A stretch of DNA of 64,000 bases from a virus (IMGVR_UViG_3300029957_000008:27977-91976); one strand, 5' to 3'; positions 39,599 through 48,407 are shown, counted from the first letter of the stretch. Notes: generated by a model from the letters alone, not told the origin. A program made the numbers and translations.

Positions 39599-41655
39599 TG
39601 GGCGTGTTTGATTTACCCAAAGGGTCATTGACAGCCTTACTACAACAGGAGTCCTTTGGTGGGCCTGAGGCAACAGCAGACCCAGGTGCAGCCAACGATC
39701 CGTCGTCTGTCAAGAAGCCTAATTTTCGCTCCACTAATGCTCCTAGATATGAAGTGGTCCAGGAGTATGAAATAACGGACGAGTGCATCAGCACTTCTCC
39801 GGGCTGGGTAATGGCGGTGATCCGCCTAGCAAAGCCTCTTACCTATTCTAGGAGATTGAATAAGTCCGTAGGAGATCCTTCATCTGGTGCTTTCTTAAGA
39901 CAGAGCCAGCCACTAATCATATTTGATGATTGTACGCAGCTTTCAATTTCAAGACCCACAGGGCAGCCTCTCAAGAACCTCAACGCCACCATCAAAAGCG
40001 CTTCGGTCAACTACCTGTCCGCCAACGCTATTCTTCCGGGTGACTGGATCTTTGCGTGGTGTCATAATGACATAGAGTATACAAAGAAGTTGATTCCAAG
40101 AATCCTCAAAGGAGAGGCCTGCAATAAGTTTGATGACGGTCTGAAGTTCTTTGGTCGGGTTCACAATATCCGTAAACGAGTCTCTGTAAACGAGAAAGTC
40201 AAGACGGCCAGCTATTCCCTTCAGGCAATTGGCTTTAGTGAGCTTGAGACATCGTTCTTTTACGACATCCACTTGGCTACTGCAGCCGCCATGGGCGGGG
40301 CAGAGAACATCGGTTTGTTTATGAGCCAAATCGGTCTTGACTACATTGACTTCATTGGAAAGACCTTGAACTCTGGTGGAACCATAGAAGACAACATGTC
40401 GGAACTTATCCCGGCATTGCTCGATTCGGTTATTGGTAAGGGGAATTCCAGTCAAGGGGACATCGCCCTCTCGCATGCTTATGAGCAAGCTAAATTGGAC
40501 ATCCCGCAAGTCCATCTTACCAATCCCACCCGTGCGGAAGCTCCCTATTCGTATTTGGTTCCTTCTTTTGTAGCGCAGCTTCTAGGTAAAACTCCAGTAG
40601 ACAAGAGCCGCCAGGAGCAAGTGTTCTGTTGTGCAGACCTATTCCATCTCTTGATTGGAGTACAACAATACAACCACCTCGACAAGGATTCTCCCCATAA
40701 GGGTTTTTGGCCCGTTGTAGGTCCAAGGAGTACAGCCAACAGGTCCATCCTTGTAGACCCTATCAAGGGAACGTTTCTGCCTCAGGCTATTGAGGTTATC
40801 AATATCCCCGTTTGGAAGATGATTGCCGAACAATTTCTCAACCAAGCGATCAATCAGGCATACACAGCCTTGAAAGTAGGTCCGGACGGGACCATTACTC
40901 CAACAATAGTTGTGCGTCAGATTCCACTATCCAGTAACCAAGTCAATATCAAGGTTGGGAAGAATGGGAAAATCATAACCGACGCCAAGGTTGCCGGCAT
41001 GGATGTAGCCTTGACGAAGTTTCTTCACTTACCAAGGTGGGTTATCGATCCCGTGATGGTGAGGGAGTTTGATGTTGGTCGCTCTGATGCCACCAAGTTC
41101 AACATGATTAAGATCCTTGGAGATCCCAAGTATTTTCCCCATGGAGCATCCTCGCAACCAGCAGATGAGATGGTTAGAAACCCTCCTGTGTTTGATACGG
41201 TAGACATTGCGAGGTGTGGCATAAAGCCGTACACTCAGACAGTAAACTGCACCCCTGGAGACATTACACGTCCTGACGGTCTGGAAGTTTGGACTCGAAT
41301 GGTGGCTGACTGGTGGATTGGGTCTCAACATACGCTCAATGGAACTGTTCAGTGTGTAGGTATTCAATCGCCAATTGCTGAGGGTGACAATATTGAGTTT
41401 GAAGGGATTGTCTATCACATTGACTCAATTTCCGACTCCTGTGTAATTTCTCCTGATGGGATCAAGCGATTTATGACATCTCTATCTTTAACCCATGGGA
41501 TGCCTGTAATGCAGGACAATGATGCTGAATTCCCAACCTATCCAGGTTTTGCTTCCTTGGAAATGATTACTTCAAACAACTCCAGTGCTCCCGTTGGCGG
41601 AGACGATACTGCCTTGACATCACAAGACCCCGGAATGTCAGAGGATCGAACATAA
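39598..41655 (+). CDS. Baseplate hub-like tail protein, 685 aa
   Basis: Located right after the tape measure, with beta-rich segments such as DGLKFFGRVHNIRKRVSVNE and TASYSLQAIGF (about 181-212), which recall the hub or gpD/gp27-type barrel that handles a scalar parameter and rotated frame. The C-terminal segment (VQCVGIQSPIAEGDNIEFEG, then YHIDSI) is another beta barrel strand set. No catalytic motif seen. Role is inferred from position and beta-barrel style. Confidence 0.65.
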   Translation: MGVFDLPKGSLTALLQQESFGGPEATADPGAANDPSSVKKPNFRSTNAPRYEVVQEYEITDECISTSPGWVMAVIRLAKPLTYSRRLNKSVGDPSSGAFLRQSQPLIIFDDCTQLSISRPTGQPLKNLNATIKSASVNYLSANAILPGDWIFAWCHNDIEYTKKLIPRILKGEACNKFDDGLKFFGRVHNIRKRVSVNEKVKTASYSLQAIGFSELETSFFYDIHLATAAAMGGAENIGLFMSQIGLDYIDFIGKTLNSGGTIEDNMSELIPALLDSVIGKGNSSQGDIALSHAYEQAKLDIPQVHLTNPTRAEAPYSYLVPSFVAQLLGKTPVDKSRQEQVFCCADLFHLLIGVQQYNHLDKDSPHKGFWPVVGPRSTANRSILVDPIKGTFLPQAIEVINIPVWKMIAEQFLNQAINQAYTALKVGPDGTITPTIVVRQIPLSSNQVNIKVGKNGKIITDAKVAGMDVALTKFLHLPRWVIDPVMVREFDVGRSDATKFNMIKILGDPKYFPHGASSQPADEMVRNPPVFDTVDIARCGIKPYTQTVNCTPGDITRPDGLEVWTRMVADWWIGSQHTLNGTVQCVGIQSPIAEGDNIEFEGIVYHIDSISDSCVISPDGIKRFMTSLSLTHGMPVMQDNDAEFPTYPGFASLEMITSNNSSAPVGGDDTALTSQDPGMSEDRT

Positions 41656-42554
41656 TGCCCGATGTTATTTCATCAATCCTAGATCAGGGTGGTTTTGGAA
41701 GCCCATTTTTCTCAGGGGCATTCAGCAACTACATCCTCAGGCAGGGTGAGGTTATCAAGATAGTCTACCCTACTTCCCAGGAGTCGGTGTCGAAGACTTT
41801 TACTGAGTACAACGTTCTTGTGGCCCACTATGAAAGTGGAATGATAGGCCACAAGATCTACAAGAACTGCAGGCTCATCAATCCCCTTGGTGGTGGCGCG
41901 GATCAGTGCAGTTGGACCCTTAGAGCGTCCACCAAGCCAATCAAGGACTATAAGTCCAGTGATGGCTCCAGAGTTCTCATCCTGTGTGTCGAAGGCTCTT
42001 ACAATAGAGCTGTGATCCTTGGTGGGGCGAGAGATGAACGTTGTGGTGGAGATAGTGAGAAAGACGGCCACCACCTAAACTGGAATTTCAACGGAGTCAA
42101 CTTCAAAGTCAATGACGATGGCTCTTGGGAGATCGTCAACAATGGGAAGAACACAAACCTAGGCTCCCTAGATGGCAGCGTGGACAAGGACGGCATTGGA
42201 ACGACAGTCAAGGTAGAAGCCAATGGTAACTTCAATGTTACGTCGGCTAAGAAGAGCCAGAGTATTACTATTGACAACGCCAACGACACAATCACCATTC
42301 AGGGTGACAGCGATGTCATAGTGGATGGAAAGACAATTCACTTAGGCACCAACGCCGGCCAACAGGCCGTATTGGGGAACCAGTTAGTGGAGATCCTTCA
42401 GGAGCTTATTACCGCGATTACGGCAATGACAAGTTTCACCTTTGGTGTGCCAGGAACCATTACTAGCCCCCCAATAAACGCCCCGCAATTCTTAGCTATC
42501 GCTGCGAAATTACAGATGATTTTGTCCAACCAAACTTTCGTTAAGCAAGGCTAG
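41655..42554 (+). CDS. Baseplate spike protein (gpV/gp5-like)
   Basis: OB-fold-like N-terminal domain (CSWTLRASTKPIKDYKSSDG, ending in VEGSYNRAVILGG) followed by a repeat-rich beta-helix region (TTVKVEANGNFNVTSAKKSQ, ITIQGDSDVIVDGKTIHLG), the layout of gpV or gp5 C-terminal spikes. It overlaps the hub-like gene by one base. No lysozyme domain is seen. Confidence 0.7.
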   Translation: MPDVISSILDQGGFGSPFFSGAFSNYILRQGEVIKIVYPTSQESVSKTFTEYNVLVAHYESGMIGHKIYKNCRLINPLGGGADQCSWTLRASTKPIKDYKSSDGSRVLILCVEGSYNRAVILGGARDERCGGDSEKDGHHLNWNFNGVNFKVNDDGSWEIVNNGKNTNLGSLDGSVDKDGIGTTVKVEANGNFNVTSAKKSQSITIDNANDTITIQGDSDVIVDGKTIHLGTNAGQQAVLGNQLVEILQELITAITAMTSFTFGVPGTITSPPINAPQFLAIAAKLQMILSNQTFVKQG

Positions 42555-42555
42555 C

Positions 42556-42564
42556 CAATCTTTT
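42556..42564 (+). promoter_or_regulatory. Candidate late promoter motif
   Basis: CAATCTTTT, four bases before the ATG at 42569; no Shine-Dalgarno sequence. Confidence 0.5.
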
Positions 42565-42568
42565 TAAT

Positions 42569-45064
42569 ATGGCCACACCGCTGTCCGCATTCCAAACTCC
42601 GACCACTTCGGGCCGGGCTGCGCTTGCCGATTTGCCAGTTGATTCTCAAGGCCTCCTAACCCTTGCTGCAGACAATGCCGCTTTAGAGACCCCAGACGAC
42701 AAGTTCTGGCCATCCCCCACTTTTGACATCGTCAAGTGGAACAAGCTCTACCCCTACCAGCTCATAGTAGTTGACGCCACAAAAGACTCTTCAGGCAACG
42801 TTAAGTATGCTCAGCACGGCAAGGCAGCCTTTACTCTTCCATTTCCTCCAGAGTCCCTAAGACGAACCAAGCCCATCGCCATGAACTTGACGGTGACTCT
42901 TGGTGGTGTGGTCGAAGAGTCCAACGGCGCTCCAATCGAGTACTTGTCCTTGAGCGGCACCACAGGTCACCTCCCCTCAAGATCTACCTCTCCAGACAAT
43001 CAACCTCTCAAGAATCTTGACAACCTTACAGGCGGCTTCATCCAGGGCACAATCAACCAGCTTGCTGGCACCCTAACAGACCTAGCCTCTTTCACCAAGA
43101 CGTTCTTCGCCAACGCCAACAACGTCCACCTAGAGTCCGACTTTACTCCAGACTCAAGACTATCTAAGACTTCAGGCTACTACCAGATTAACCTCCTAAG
43201 GAAGTTCCTAGAGAAGTACATCGCAGCCAAGAAAACGGCCACGGGCCGATCTTTACGGCTGGCATTTGCAATGTGGAAGGATTCTGAAGTACTTTTAGTA
43301 ACCCCTTCAGTTTTCGTCACAACCAAAGACGTCTCCTCGCCAGTAGAGGCAAGGTACTCCATGGAGTTAAAAGCCTGGAAGAGAATTACCCTAGGAGTCA
43401 GTGATTCTTCCTTTCAAGCACCTACACCTATCAGGAACAGCCCGTCAACCCTGGCCCGTGCCATCAACACTCTTTCCAACGCCAGGAAGATAGTCCAGGA
43501 CATTGGCAACATCCCCCAAGCCGTTCTTGGCGATGTGACTCATATCAATGAGGTCTTTCGCCAAAGTATCGGCTTTTGCAAGGACATTGCTGGAACCATC
43601 CAGACCTTTGCGGACTTCCCGTCCAACGTCAAGGAGTCTATTGTCAACAAGGTATATGAGGACGGAAGAGACTTCAAGCAGGCAGGTAGGCAGATATCTA
43701 GCAGCTCCAGCAACCTGAAGAAGAACTGGCTAGATCAGTCCTCGCCTTCTACACCTACCAATAAGAGTGTAATAAAGAGATCCAACAATCCAGTAATCAA
43801 AGGCATCCAGCAAAAGGGCTTTGACGACAAGACTCTAGACACCCTTTTGCCCTACATGAATGCTTCTGACAAGTCCAATATCACGGCCGATACGGCCCGA
43901 TTGAGGGGGTTGGTAAGGGCTGACTTTGAACGACTTAGGGATGACCTAAAGGCCTTCTCTGCACGACTAGCGTTTATCCTGGGTGCTGGCAATGAAACGT
44001 ATCGAGACACCTATGGGCTTGGGGCGATAGCTCCCATCAAAAAAGAGCCCACAGATAGTGACTGGGATCTCCTATACGCCCTGAACGACTCCTTGAGTGT
44101 CCTGGACTCCTTGGCGGCAACTGGTAATGGTGAGCCTTCTGAGCCAGCTCGACTGATGGACAATATGGCCACGTTGGCCAGGGGTTCGGGAATTGCCTTC
44201 AAGGTGCCAGTCAGCAAGTTTGCGGTGCCGTTCCCTTACGGTATTACACTTGAGGCTTTGGCATCTAAATACCTTGGCGACCCGAATAGGGCGCTCGAAA
44301 TCATCACCCTTAATGGGCTCAGAGAGCCCTATGTGGATGAGCTAGGGTTTGACCTGCCATTCCTAGTAAACGGTAGTGAGAACACAGCTATTGTCCAGTA
44401 CACAACGAACCTATATGTAGGTCAGCGTGTGCACGTTGGATCCAACGGGGTTACCCGAACCAACAGGAAGATCTCGGGGCTTACCAAGACTTTGGATGGC
44501 AAGCTGGAAGTAACCCTGGACGGAGACAGGGATCTGAACAGGTACCGGGTTAATGACGGCGCGGTCTTGCACGCCTATCTGCCTGACACCATCAACTCCC
44601 AGCAGCTGGTCTACATTCCGTCTGACCAAGACGCCCTGGACAACGAGTATCTAACCAAGGACATTCCAACGGTCGATACGACCGATCCTATGGTAGTGGC
44701 TGGTGGGGTGGACCTTCTACTTGATTCTCAAAAGAATCTAGTGATCACACCTGAGGGAGATAGTCCATACGCGACTGGACTAACTAACATCATTCAGGGT
44801 GTACAAATAGCTTTTGCCGTCAACCAAGGCAAACTACCTTTACACAAAGGATTTGGTTTGCCTGTAAAGGTCGGGGACAGCGTAGCGGATATCAACGCCA
44901 CTTCCATTGTGAAGGCCGTCCGAGACATGCTCCAGAACGACTCATCGTTTTCTAGCGTGGACATGGTGAAGGTAAGGATCAACGGTAACAGTGCCCGTAT
45001 TGATACTTCGGCCACAGTGGCCGGCACCAGTGCGCCGTTACCTTTGAGTTTTGGGATTGGGTGA
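42569..45064 (+). CDS. Multidomain baseplate protein with LysM-like and gp25-like parts
   Basis: 831 residues. N-terminal tail-tube-adaptor-like part (about 30-280, with FTLPFPPESLRRTKPI), a helical middle, a LysM-like motif near 565-600 (YGITLEALASKYLGDPNRAL, IITLNGL) and a C-terminal domain (about 715-830; LVITPEGDSPYATGLTNIIQ, GFGLPVKVGDSV) resembling gpW/gp25 baseplate wedge proteins. Fusion of the XkdP-like and gp25-like functions in one chain is plausible. The stop region converges with the gene at 45038 and overlaps it by 27 bases. Confidence 0.68.
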   Translation: MATPLSAFQTPTTSGRAALADLPVDSQGLLTLAADNAALETPDDKFWPSPTFDIVKWNKLYPYQLIVVDATKDSSGNVKYAQHGKAAFTLPFPPESLRRTKPIAMNLTVTLGGVVEESNGAPIEYLSLSGTTGHLPSRSTSPDNQPLKNLDNLTGGFIQGTINQLAGTLTDLASFTKTFFANANNVHLESDFTPDSRLSKTSGYYQINLLRKFLEKYIAAKKTATGRSLRLAFAMWKDSEVLLVTPSVFVTTKDVSSPVEARYSMELKAWKRITLGVSDSSFQAPTPIRNSPSTLARAINTLSNARKIVQDIGNIPQAVLGDVTHINEVFRQSIGFCKDIAGTIQTFADFPSNVKESIVNKVYEDGRDFKQAGRQISSSSSNLKKNWLDQSSPSTPTNKSVIKRSNNPVIKGIQQKGFDDKTLDTLLPYMNASDKSNITADTARLRGLVRADFERLRDDLKAFSARLAFILGAGNETYRDTYGLGAIAPIKKEPTDSDWDLLYALNDSLSVLDSLAATGNGEPSEPARLMDNMATLARGSGIAFKVPVSKFAVPFPYGITLEALASKYLGDPNRALEIITLNGLREPYVDELGFDLPFLVNGSENTAIVQYTTNLYVGQRVHVGSNGVTRTNRKISGLTKTLDGKLEVTLDGDRDLNRYRVNDGAVLHAYLPDTINSQQLVYIPSDQDALDNEYLTKDIPTVDTTDPMVVAGGVDLLLDSQKNLVITPEGDSPYATGLTNIIQGVQIAFAVNQGKLPLHKGFGLPVKVGDSVADINATSIVKAVRDMLQNDSSFSSVDMVKVRINGNSARIDTSATVAGTSAPLPLSFGIG

Positions 45065-45466
45065 TTCGCTGTAGGCTAGTGATTCGCTGTAGGCTAGTGA
45101 ATCCCTGGCATCTACTCTGTCTAGAAGATTTTGCAGTCTATCCAAGACGTCATTGATTGGGATGTCATAATCCGGAAGGTCCGTGATTTTCTCCATAAAC
45201 TTCTCAATTCCCGTTCGAAGTTCCTCAGCTTCGGCTCCGTGGATAAAGTCGTGCTTCTTGCAAAGCTTTCCGTTGATTGAGCACGCACTACGTATTTTTG
45301 CCGCATGCTCTCCAAGCTTGCGGACCTTAAACCGCAACTGGTCGATCTCTTCCGCAACCATGTTTAGGAAGAATGCGGGAGTTGTTTCTGCAAGAAGTGT
45401 CCCAAATTCGAATTTTGAGGCAAGGTTTAGTATAGCCTTTTGAAGGGCGCCGTTTTTCTTTGACAT
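45038..45466 (-). CDS. Hypothetical helical protein, 142 aa
   Basis: Starts MSKKNGALQKAILNLASKFE; helical, no recognised family. The C-terminal end carries a duplicated hexapeptide LAYSES LAYSES from an 18-bp tandem repeat. It is last in the minus-strand island and converges with the baseplate gene. Confidence 0.65.
   Translation of the reverse strand: MSKKNGALQKAILNLASKFEFGTLLAETTPAFFLNMVAEEIDQLRFKVRKLGEHAAKIRSACSINGKLCKKHDFIHGAEAEELRTGIEKFMEKITDLPDYDIPINDVLDRLQNLLDRVDARDSLAYSESLAYSESPNPKTQR
45061..45096. repeat. 18-bp tandem duplication inside a gene
   Basis: GTGATTCGCTGTAGGCTA occurs twice in direct succession (45061-45078 and 45079-45096), in frame in the minus-strand gene. Identical copies suggest a recent slip. 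Confidence 0.85.
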
Positions 45467-45469
45467 AGT

Positions 45470-45643
45470 TTACCCCTTAATCCATTCGCGTCCGCAGTCT
45501 TTGCAGCGGTAACAGGTCTCTTCCCATACCCAGTCGTGCCACAGGCATTCAATATTGGTTGATTCGCACTTTTCGTTTCGGCATTCCTGTTTTGGTAAGG
45601 AAACGAAAAGCTTGCTTGCGGGTGTCTCAAATGAGCCAAGCAT
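45470..45643 (-). CDS. Zinc-ribbon protein, 57 aa
   Basis: Starts MLGSFETPASKLFVSLPK. Two Cys pairs, ECRNEKCES and CYRCKDCGREW, form a zinc ribbon with a Trp-rich linker. AGGAAG precedes the ATG. Similar small zinc ribbons are common in phage genomes, of unknown function. Confidence 0.7.
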   Translation of the reverse strand: MLGSFETPASKLFVSLPKQECRNEKCESTNIECLWHDWVWEETCYRCKDCGREWIKG

Positions 45644-45646
45644 TGG

Positions 45647-45745
45647 TTACTTCCTACTAAGCCAGTTTTCGATTCCGTTAAAAAGCATTAGAGCACATAT
45701 TGCCTCAAGTAACCAGTGATTATCTGCCCAAGTCCAAAAGTTCAT
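45647..45745 (-). CDS. Tiny membrane protein, 32 aa
   Basis: MNFWTWADNHWLLEAICALM followed by LFNGIENWLSRK: one hydrophobic helix with aromatic N-terminus. The ATG overlaps the stop of the gene upstream (ATGA), and GGAAAA precedes it. Its size makes it less certain, but coupling and composition support it. Confidence 0.5.
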   Translation of the reverse strand: MNFWTWADNHWLLEAICALMLFNGIENWLSRK

Positions 45746-45846
45746 AGTTTTTTCCAAATAGGTTCAATGAAGATGCACAGGAATGCACATCCGGTAAGGA
45801 CACCCCAGGTAAAAGCACAGAAATGAGTTGCGAAACTGTGGAACAC
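45742..45846 (-). CDS. Tiny membrane protein, 34 aa
   Basis: GTG start with GGAG seven bases upstream, four bases after the phosphatase stop. It encodes VFHSFATHFCAFTWGVLTGC then AFLCIFIEPIWKKL: one transmembrane helix with a Lys end. A longer TTG-started form from 45924 is possible but would overlap the phosphatase gene. Confidence 0.5.
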   Translation of the reverse strand: MFHSFATHFCAFTWGVLTGCAFLCIFIEPIWKKL

Positions 45847-45850
45847 TCTT

Positions 45851-46648
45851 TTACTCCATCGGCTCAATATAGGTTTCGCGAGCCAGAACCGTCTCAAAGG
45901 TAATTTCTTTCGTTTCTCCGTCAATGATCATTGCCGTCAACTTATTCCCATAGACCACACCTGTGTCAAGACCATATGTTCTGTTGACGACATGGATATC
46001 CGAGCGGTTTTCATGTCCATAGACGATCTTAATGTCGTCAGTGTAGACTGCAGACCAGTGAACCGACGTCTCAGGGTGGTGCCACTTGCCATCTTTGTAC
46101 CATGAGGCTGCACAGACCCACTTGTCACCTTTCCGTTCCACGAAGCGGTTGCAGACCAAACCCTTAAGCTCCTGCCTCAGGCCCACACCTGGAATCATTC
46201 CAGCGTGCATAAACTGGAAGCCATTCCACTGAATTACAGCGGGAAAGGTCGCAATGTACTCAAGGTCCAGTGAGTCTAGCTGTGCGTAGCTTCTAAGGAA
46301 GTTGTCGCTAACCCGCACTGGGTTCTTGCAGCCAGGATTCTCAAGCCGCTTCTCTTCGTGTTGGCGATACCGAAGCATTTTAAGATCATGGTTGCCCATA
46401 ATAATGTGCGTAGGAGTATCTAAAGAGCACGCGATCATGGCCGATACGGCCATATGCGAATCGGGTCCTCGATCTACAAGGTCTCCAAGCTGGATTACAA
46501 TGTCGTTAGGTGTAGGCTTTACTTTTTCAAGAAGTTCAATAAGCTCCTTGTAACACCCGTGAACGTCACCGATAGCAATAACTCGGTCGGGTGTATCGTT
46601 AAGGGTTTTGAGTAAGGGGTATTTGGAAAATGGTAGGATCGTCGTCAT
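45851..46648 (-). CDS. Lambda-type serine/threonine phosphatase (PPP family)
   Basis: Metallophosphatase with the PPP signature: GDVHG (27-31), GDLVDRG (55-61), GNHD (85-88), and later His residues including MHAGM and GHEN. Closest in style to lambda protein phosphatase (about 220 residues) and bacterial PrpA/PrpB. It removes phosphate from proteins or symmetrical diadenosine tetraphosphate. The ATG at 46648 lies just before the domain; the much longer upstream reading would overlap the previous gene heavily. It is neighboured by a P-loop kinase, so the pair may control a phosphorylation state. Confidence 0.87.
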   Translation of the reverse strand: MTTILPFSKYPLLKTLNDTPDRVIAIGDVHGCYKELIELLEKVKPTPNDIVIQLGDLVDRGPDSHMAVSAMIACSLDTPTHIIMGNHDLKMLRYRQHEEKRLENPGCKNPVRVSDNFLRSYAQLDSLDLEYIATFPAVIQWNGFQFMHAGMIPGVGLRQELKGLVCNRFVERKGDKWVCAASWYKDGKWHHPETSVHWSAVYTDDIKIVYGHENRSDIHVVNRTYGLDTGVVYGNKLTAMIIDGETKEITFETVLARETYIEPME

Positions 46649-47003
46649 GGAAGTTAGGATATTCCTCACTAAAGAAGCCGTCAAGATCGAAGAACGCCTT
46701 GTTATAGACTTGGTTGCACTTTGAATTTCCGTAGTACCGTTCATAACTGCGGATTCGTTCAACAATGGCCTTAACAACCTTCAGGTCTCCTACCCAGTAG
46801 AGGCCACATTGTCCGGGAGGGATGGACCGACCGTATCGCAAAGCTAAGATCTTGGAAATAGCTAGCTCACGCCCCTTCTTTCGAGAGCCGTTGTCGCTCT
46901 TTTGAGCAAGAGCCATTCCTAGGATGTAGTCTCCTTCTTCGGTTTTGGATGACGCAATAGTTAGGCCGATACGGCCGTTGGAATGGAAGTGCAGGATCTT
47001 CGT
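46599..47003 (-). CDS. Hypothetical protein with non-standard start, about 134 aa
   Basis: The frame is clearly coding upstream of its first ATG (46916): ILHFHSNGRIGLTIASSKTE then EGDYILGMALAQKS. No ATG, GTG or TTG exists between the upstream stop and that point. AAGGAG at about 47011-47016 sits seven bases before an ACG codon (47001-47003), and a CTG at 46992-46994 is the other option. The KKGRELA segment resembles a pattern seen in small phage proteins of unknown function. It overlaps the phosphatase start. Confidence 0.6.
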   Translation of the reverse strand, partial: TKILHFHSNGRIGLTIASSKTEEGDYILGMALAQKSDNGSRKKGRELAISKILALRYGRSIPPGQCGLYWVGDLKVVKAIVERIRSYERYYGNSKCNQVYNKAFFDLDGFFSEEYPNFHDDDPTIFQIPLTQNP

Positions 47004-47014
47004 GTAATTTCTCC

Positions 47015-47227
47015 TTATGGTGTTGCGCAGTATGTAATTGCCGTTCCGTCATCTAGGACGTCGATTTGCCATCGTCCGTCGTCGCAGTAATAAGTGTTGT
47101 TGTCCCCACACCTGTCAAATCCAGATACCACACCTAGGGTCTCAGAGTCTATTAATTTGCTTTGTTCGGCCGGGTCCACAACCATTGGGTTCTTTCCGGC
47201 CAGGAAGGTCTTTAATGAGCTTTTCAC
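47015..47227 (-). CDS. MKSSLKTF-family small protein, copy 4 (70 aa)
   Basis: Begins with GTG: (V)KSSLKTFLAGKNP, and ends RWQIDVLDDGTAITYCATP. The start follows the previous copy's stop by one base. The middle (about residues 15-55) is unlike the other copies and carries two Cys (DRCGDNNTYYC). One of four paralogues in this island; the family is unknown to me. Confidence 0.72.
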   Translation of the reverse strand: MKSSLKTFLAGKNPMVVDPAEQSKLIDSETLGVVSGFDRCGDNNTYYCDDGRWQIDVLDDGTAITYCATP

Positions 47228-47228
47228 G

Positions 47229-47420
47229 TTAATCAGCACAGTAAGTAATTGCTGTGCCGTCATCAAGGACGTCGACATACCAATCGTCCTCTCCGAGTTC
47301 TTGAGTGCTGTCAGTGTATGGGCTGCCGTTAACAGCCGTTGCTAGGGTAATGGAGTTTCTTAATTTTAAAATATTAAGAGGGTTTTTCCCAGCCAGGAAC
47401 GTCTTCAATGAGCTTTTCAT
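47229..47420 (-). CDS. MKSSLKTF-family small protein, copy 3 (63 aa)
   Basis: MKSSLKTFLAGKNP at the start and WYVDVLDDGTAITYCAD at the end, with a variable centre. The ATG overlaps the kinase stop by one base (TAATG), and no clear ribosome site is present, so translation is coupled. Confidence 0.75.
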   Translation of the reverse strand: MKSSLKTFLAGKNPLNILKLRNSITLATAVNGSPYTDSTQELGEDDWYVDVLDDGTAITYCAD

Positions 47421-47938
47421 TATTTCACCACGTAATGTGTAATGTTTTCGGGTAGTTCGGTTTTGATCAGTCTGTTGTACATTTCGATTACCCTGTCTTG
47501 GGGTACTCCATGGATGTTTCTTGCAGCAGCAACAAATGGATTAGTAAGGAGAGTGACAGCAATTACGTCCAAATCCATTTCCTTGGCCCGGTTGATGTAC
47601 TGCTCCATTTCCTTCATTGTAGTGTTCGTGTTGTCTACGATTATATATAGCGGACGTTTGTCTCCGTGTAAAGAGGTAAAATACTCAAAGTTCTCATAGC
47701 AGGCCGCGTGGGCCTGGCCCAATAGGTGCTTGTTAAAAACGTAGTCTCCCGTTTCCTTTTCTACGAAGTAGTGGTCTGCAGACACAACCTCAAAAGGCGC
47801 ATGAGGAGACCCTAGATACTTCTCTAACAGGTCTACAAAATAACTCTTTCCCGCGCCGGGACAACCCCGAAGGAGAATTACGGCGCGGTGTGGGAGCTTG
47901 AACAGGACTTCTTCGGTTGTGGCTAAAATTGTACTCAT
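47420..47938 (-). CDS. P-loop kinase, polynucleotide-kinase-like
   Basis: 172 residues. Walker A GCPGAGKS (25-32), then SADHYF near 54, which fits the substrate Asp of polynucleotide kinases and NEDD4BP2-like P-loop domains, and YIIVDNTNTTMKEM near 98-111. An Arg in the lid (AAARNIHGVP) is present. It probably phosphorylates nucleic acid ends or a nucleoside. It lies inside the four-copy small-protein cluster and near a phosphatase. Confidence 0.82.
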   Translation of the reverse strand: MSTILATTEEVLFKLPHRAVILLRGCPGAGKSYFVDLLEKYLGSPHAPFEVVSADHYFVEKETGDYVFNKHLLGQAHAACYENFEYFTSLHGDKRPLYIIVDNTNTTMKEMEQYINRAKEMDLDVIAVTLLTNPFVAAARNIHGVPQDRVIEMYNRLIKTELPENITHYVVK

Positions 47939-47955
47939 CTAAATTTGAAACTCCT

Positions 47956-48165
47956 CTAGAAAATTAGAGAAACGCTGTAGGTGATAGCGACTCCGTCATC
48001 CAAAACGTCGGTAAACCAAAGACTTCCCGTTTCTCCTACTCCCGCAGCATTTCCCGTACCCCAAAAATCTACCGCTTCGTCTAGGCTCATTGCGTTCTTC
48101 AGTCTGGCCGTCTTTGGGTTGTAGCGGTTCTTGCCCTTGAGAAACGTCTTTAGTGAACTCTTCAT
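47956..48165 (-). CDS. MKSSLKTF-family small protein, copy 2 (69 aa)
   Basis: MKSSLKTFLKGKNR start, FTDVLDDGVAITYS then a short VSLIF tail. AAAGGA precedes the ATG. The most divergent C-terminus of the four; no final Cys. Confidence 0.75.
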   Translation of the reverse strand: MKSSLKTFLKGKNRYNPKTARLKNAMSLDEAVDFWGTGNAAGVGETGSLWFTDVLDDGVAITYSVSLIF

Positions 48166-48180
48166 GTTAGTCCTTTATTG

Positions 48181-48387
48181 TTATTTATCAGGGCAGTAGG
48201 TAATAGCTGTTCCATCGTCTAGAACATCAAGACATTGGACGATTCCATTAGAAAACCACTGATCCTCAGGTTTGCTCCCTTTGAGCTTAAAATATGGCTG
48301 CTCATTGTTTGGAAGCCAGCCTTTTTTGTAGATAGTACGGAGAAATGGATTCTCCCCCGCCAGAAACGTCTTTAGTGAACTTTTCAT
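48181..48387 (-). CDS. MKSSLKTF-family small protein, copy 1 (68 aa)
   Basis: MKSSLKTFLAGENP start and CLDVLDDGTAITYCPDK end. AGGAG lies six bases before the ATG. It is the first gene of the minus-strand island, directly after the promoter at 48408-48436. Confidence 0.78.
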   Translation of the reverse strand: MKSSLKTFLAGENPFLRTIYKKGWLPNNEQPYFKLKGSKPEDQWFSNGIVQCLDVLDDGTAITYCPDK

Positions 48388-48407
48388 GAACAACTCCTAT
48401 TCCTTGA

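Noticed and set aside
41712-42298. Minus-strand frames in the spike gene
   Set aside because: Overlap a well-supported plus gene and carry no recognisable motifs.
46867-47052. 61-residue minus-strand frame
   Set aside because: It overlaps the extended coding region at 46599-47003, which has far more protein-like sequence.
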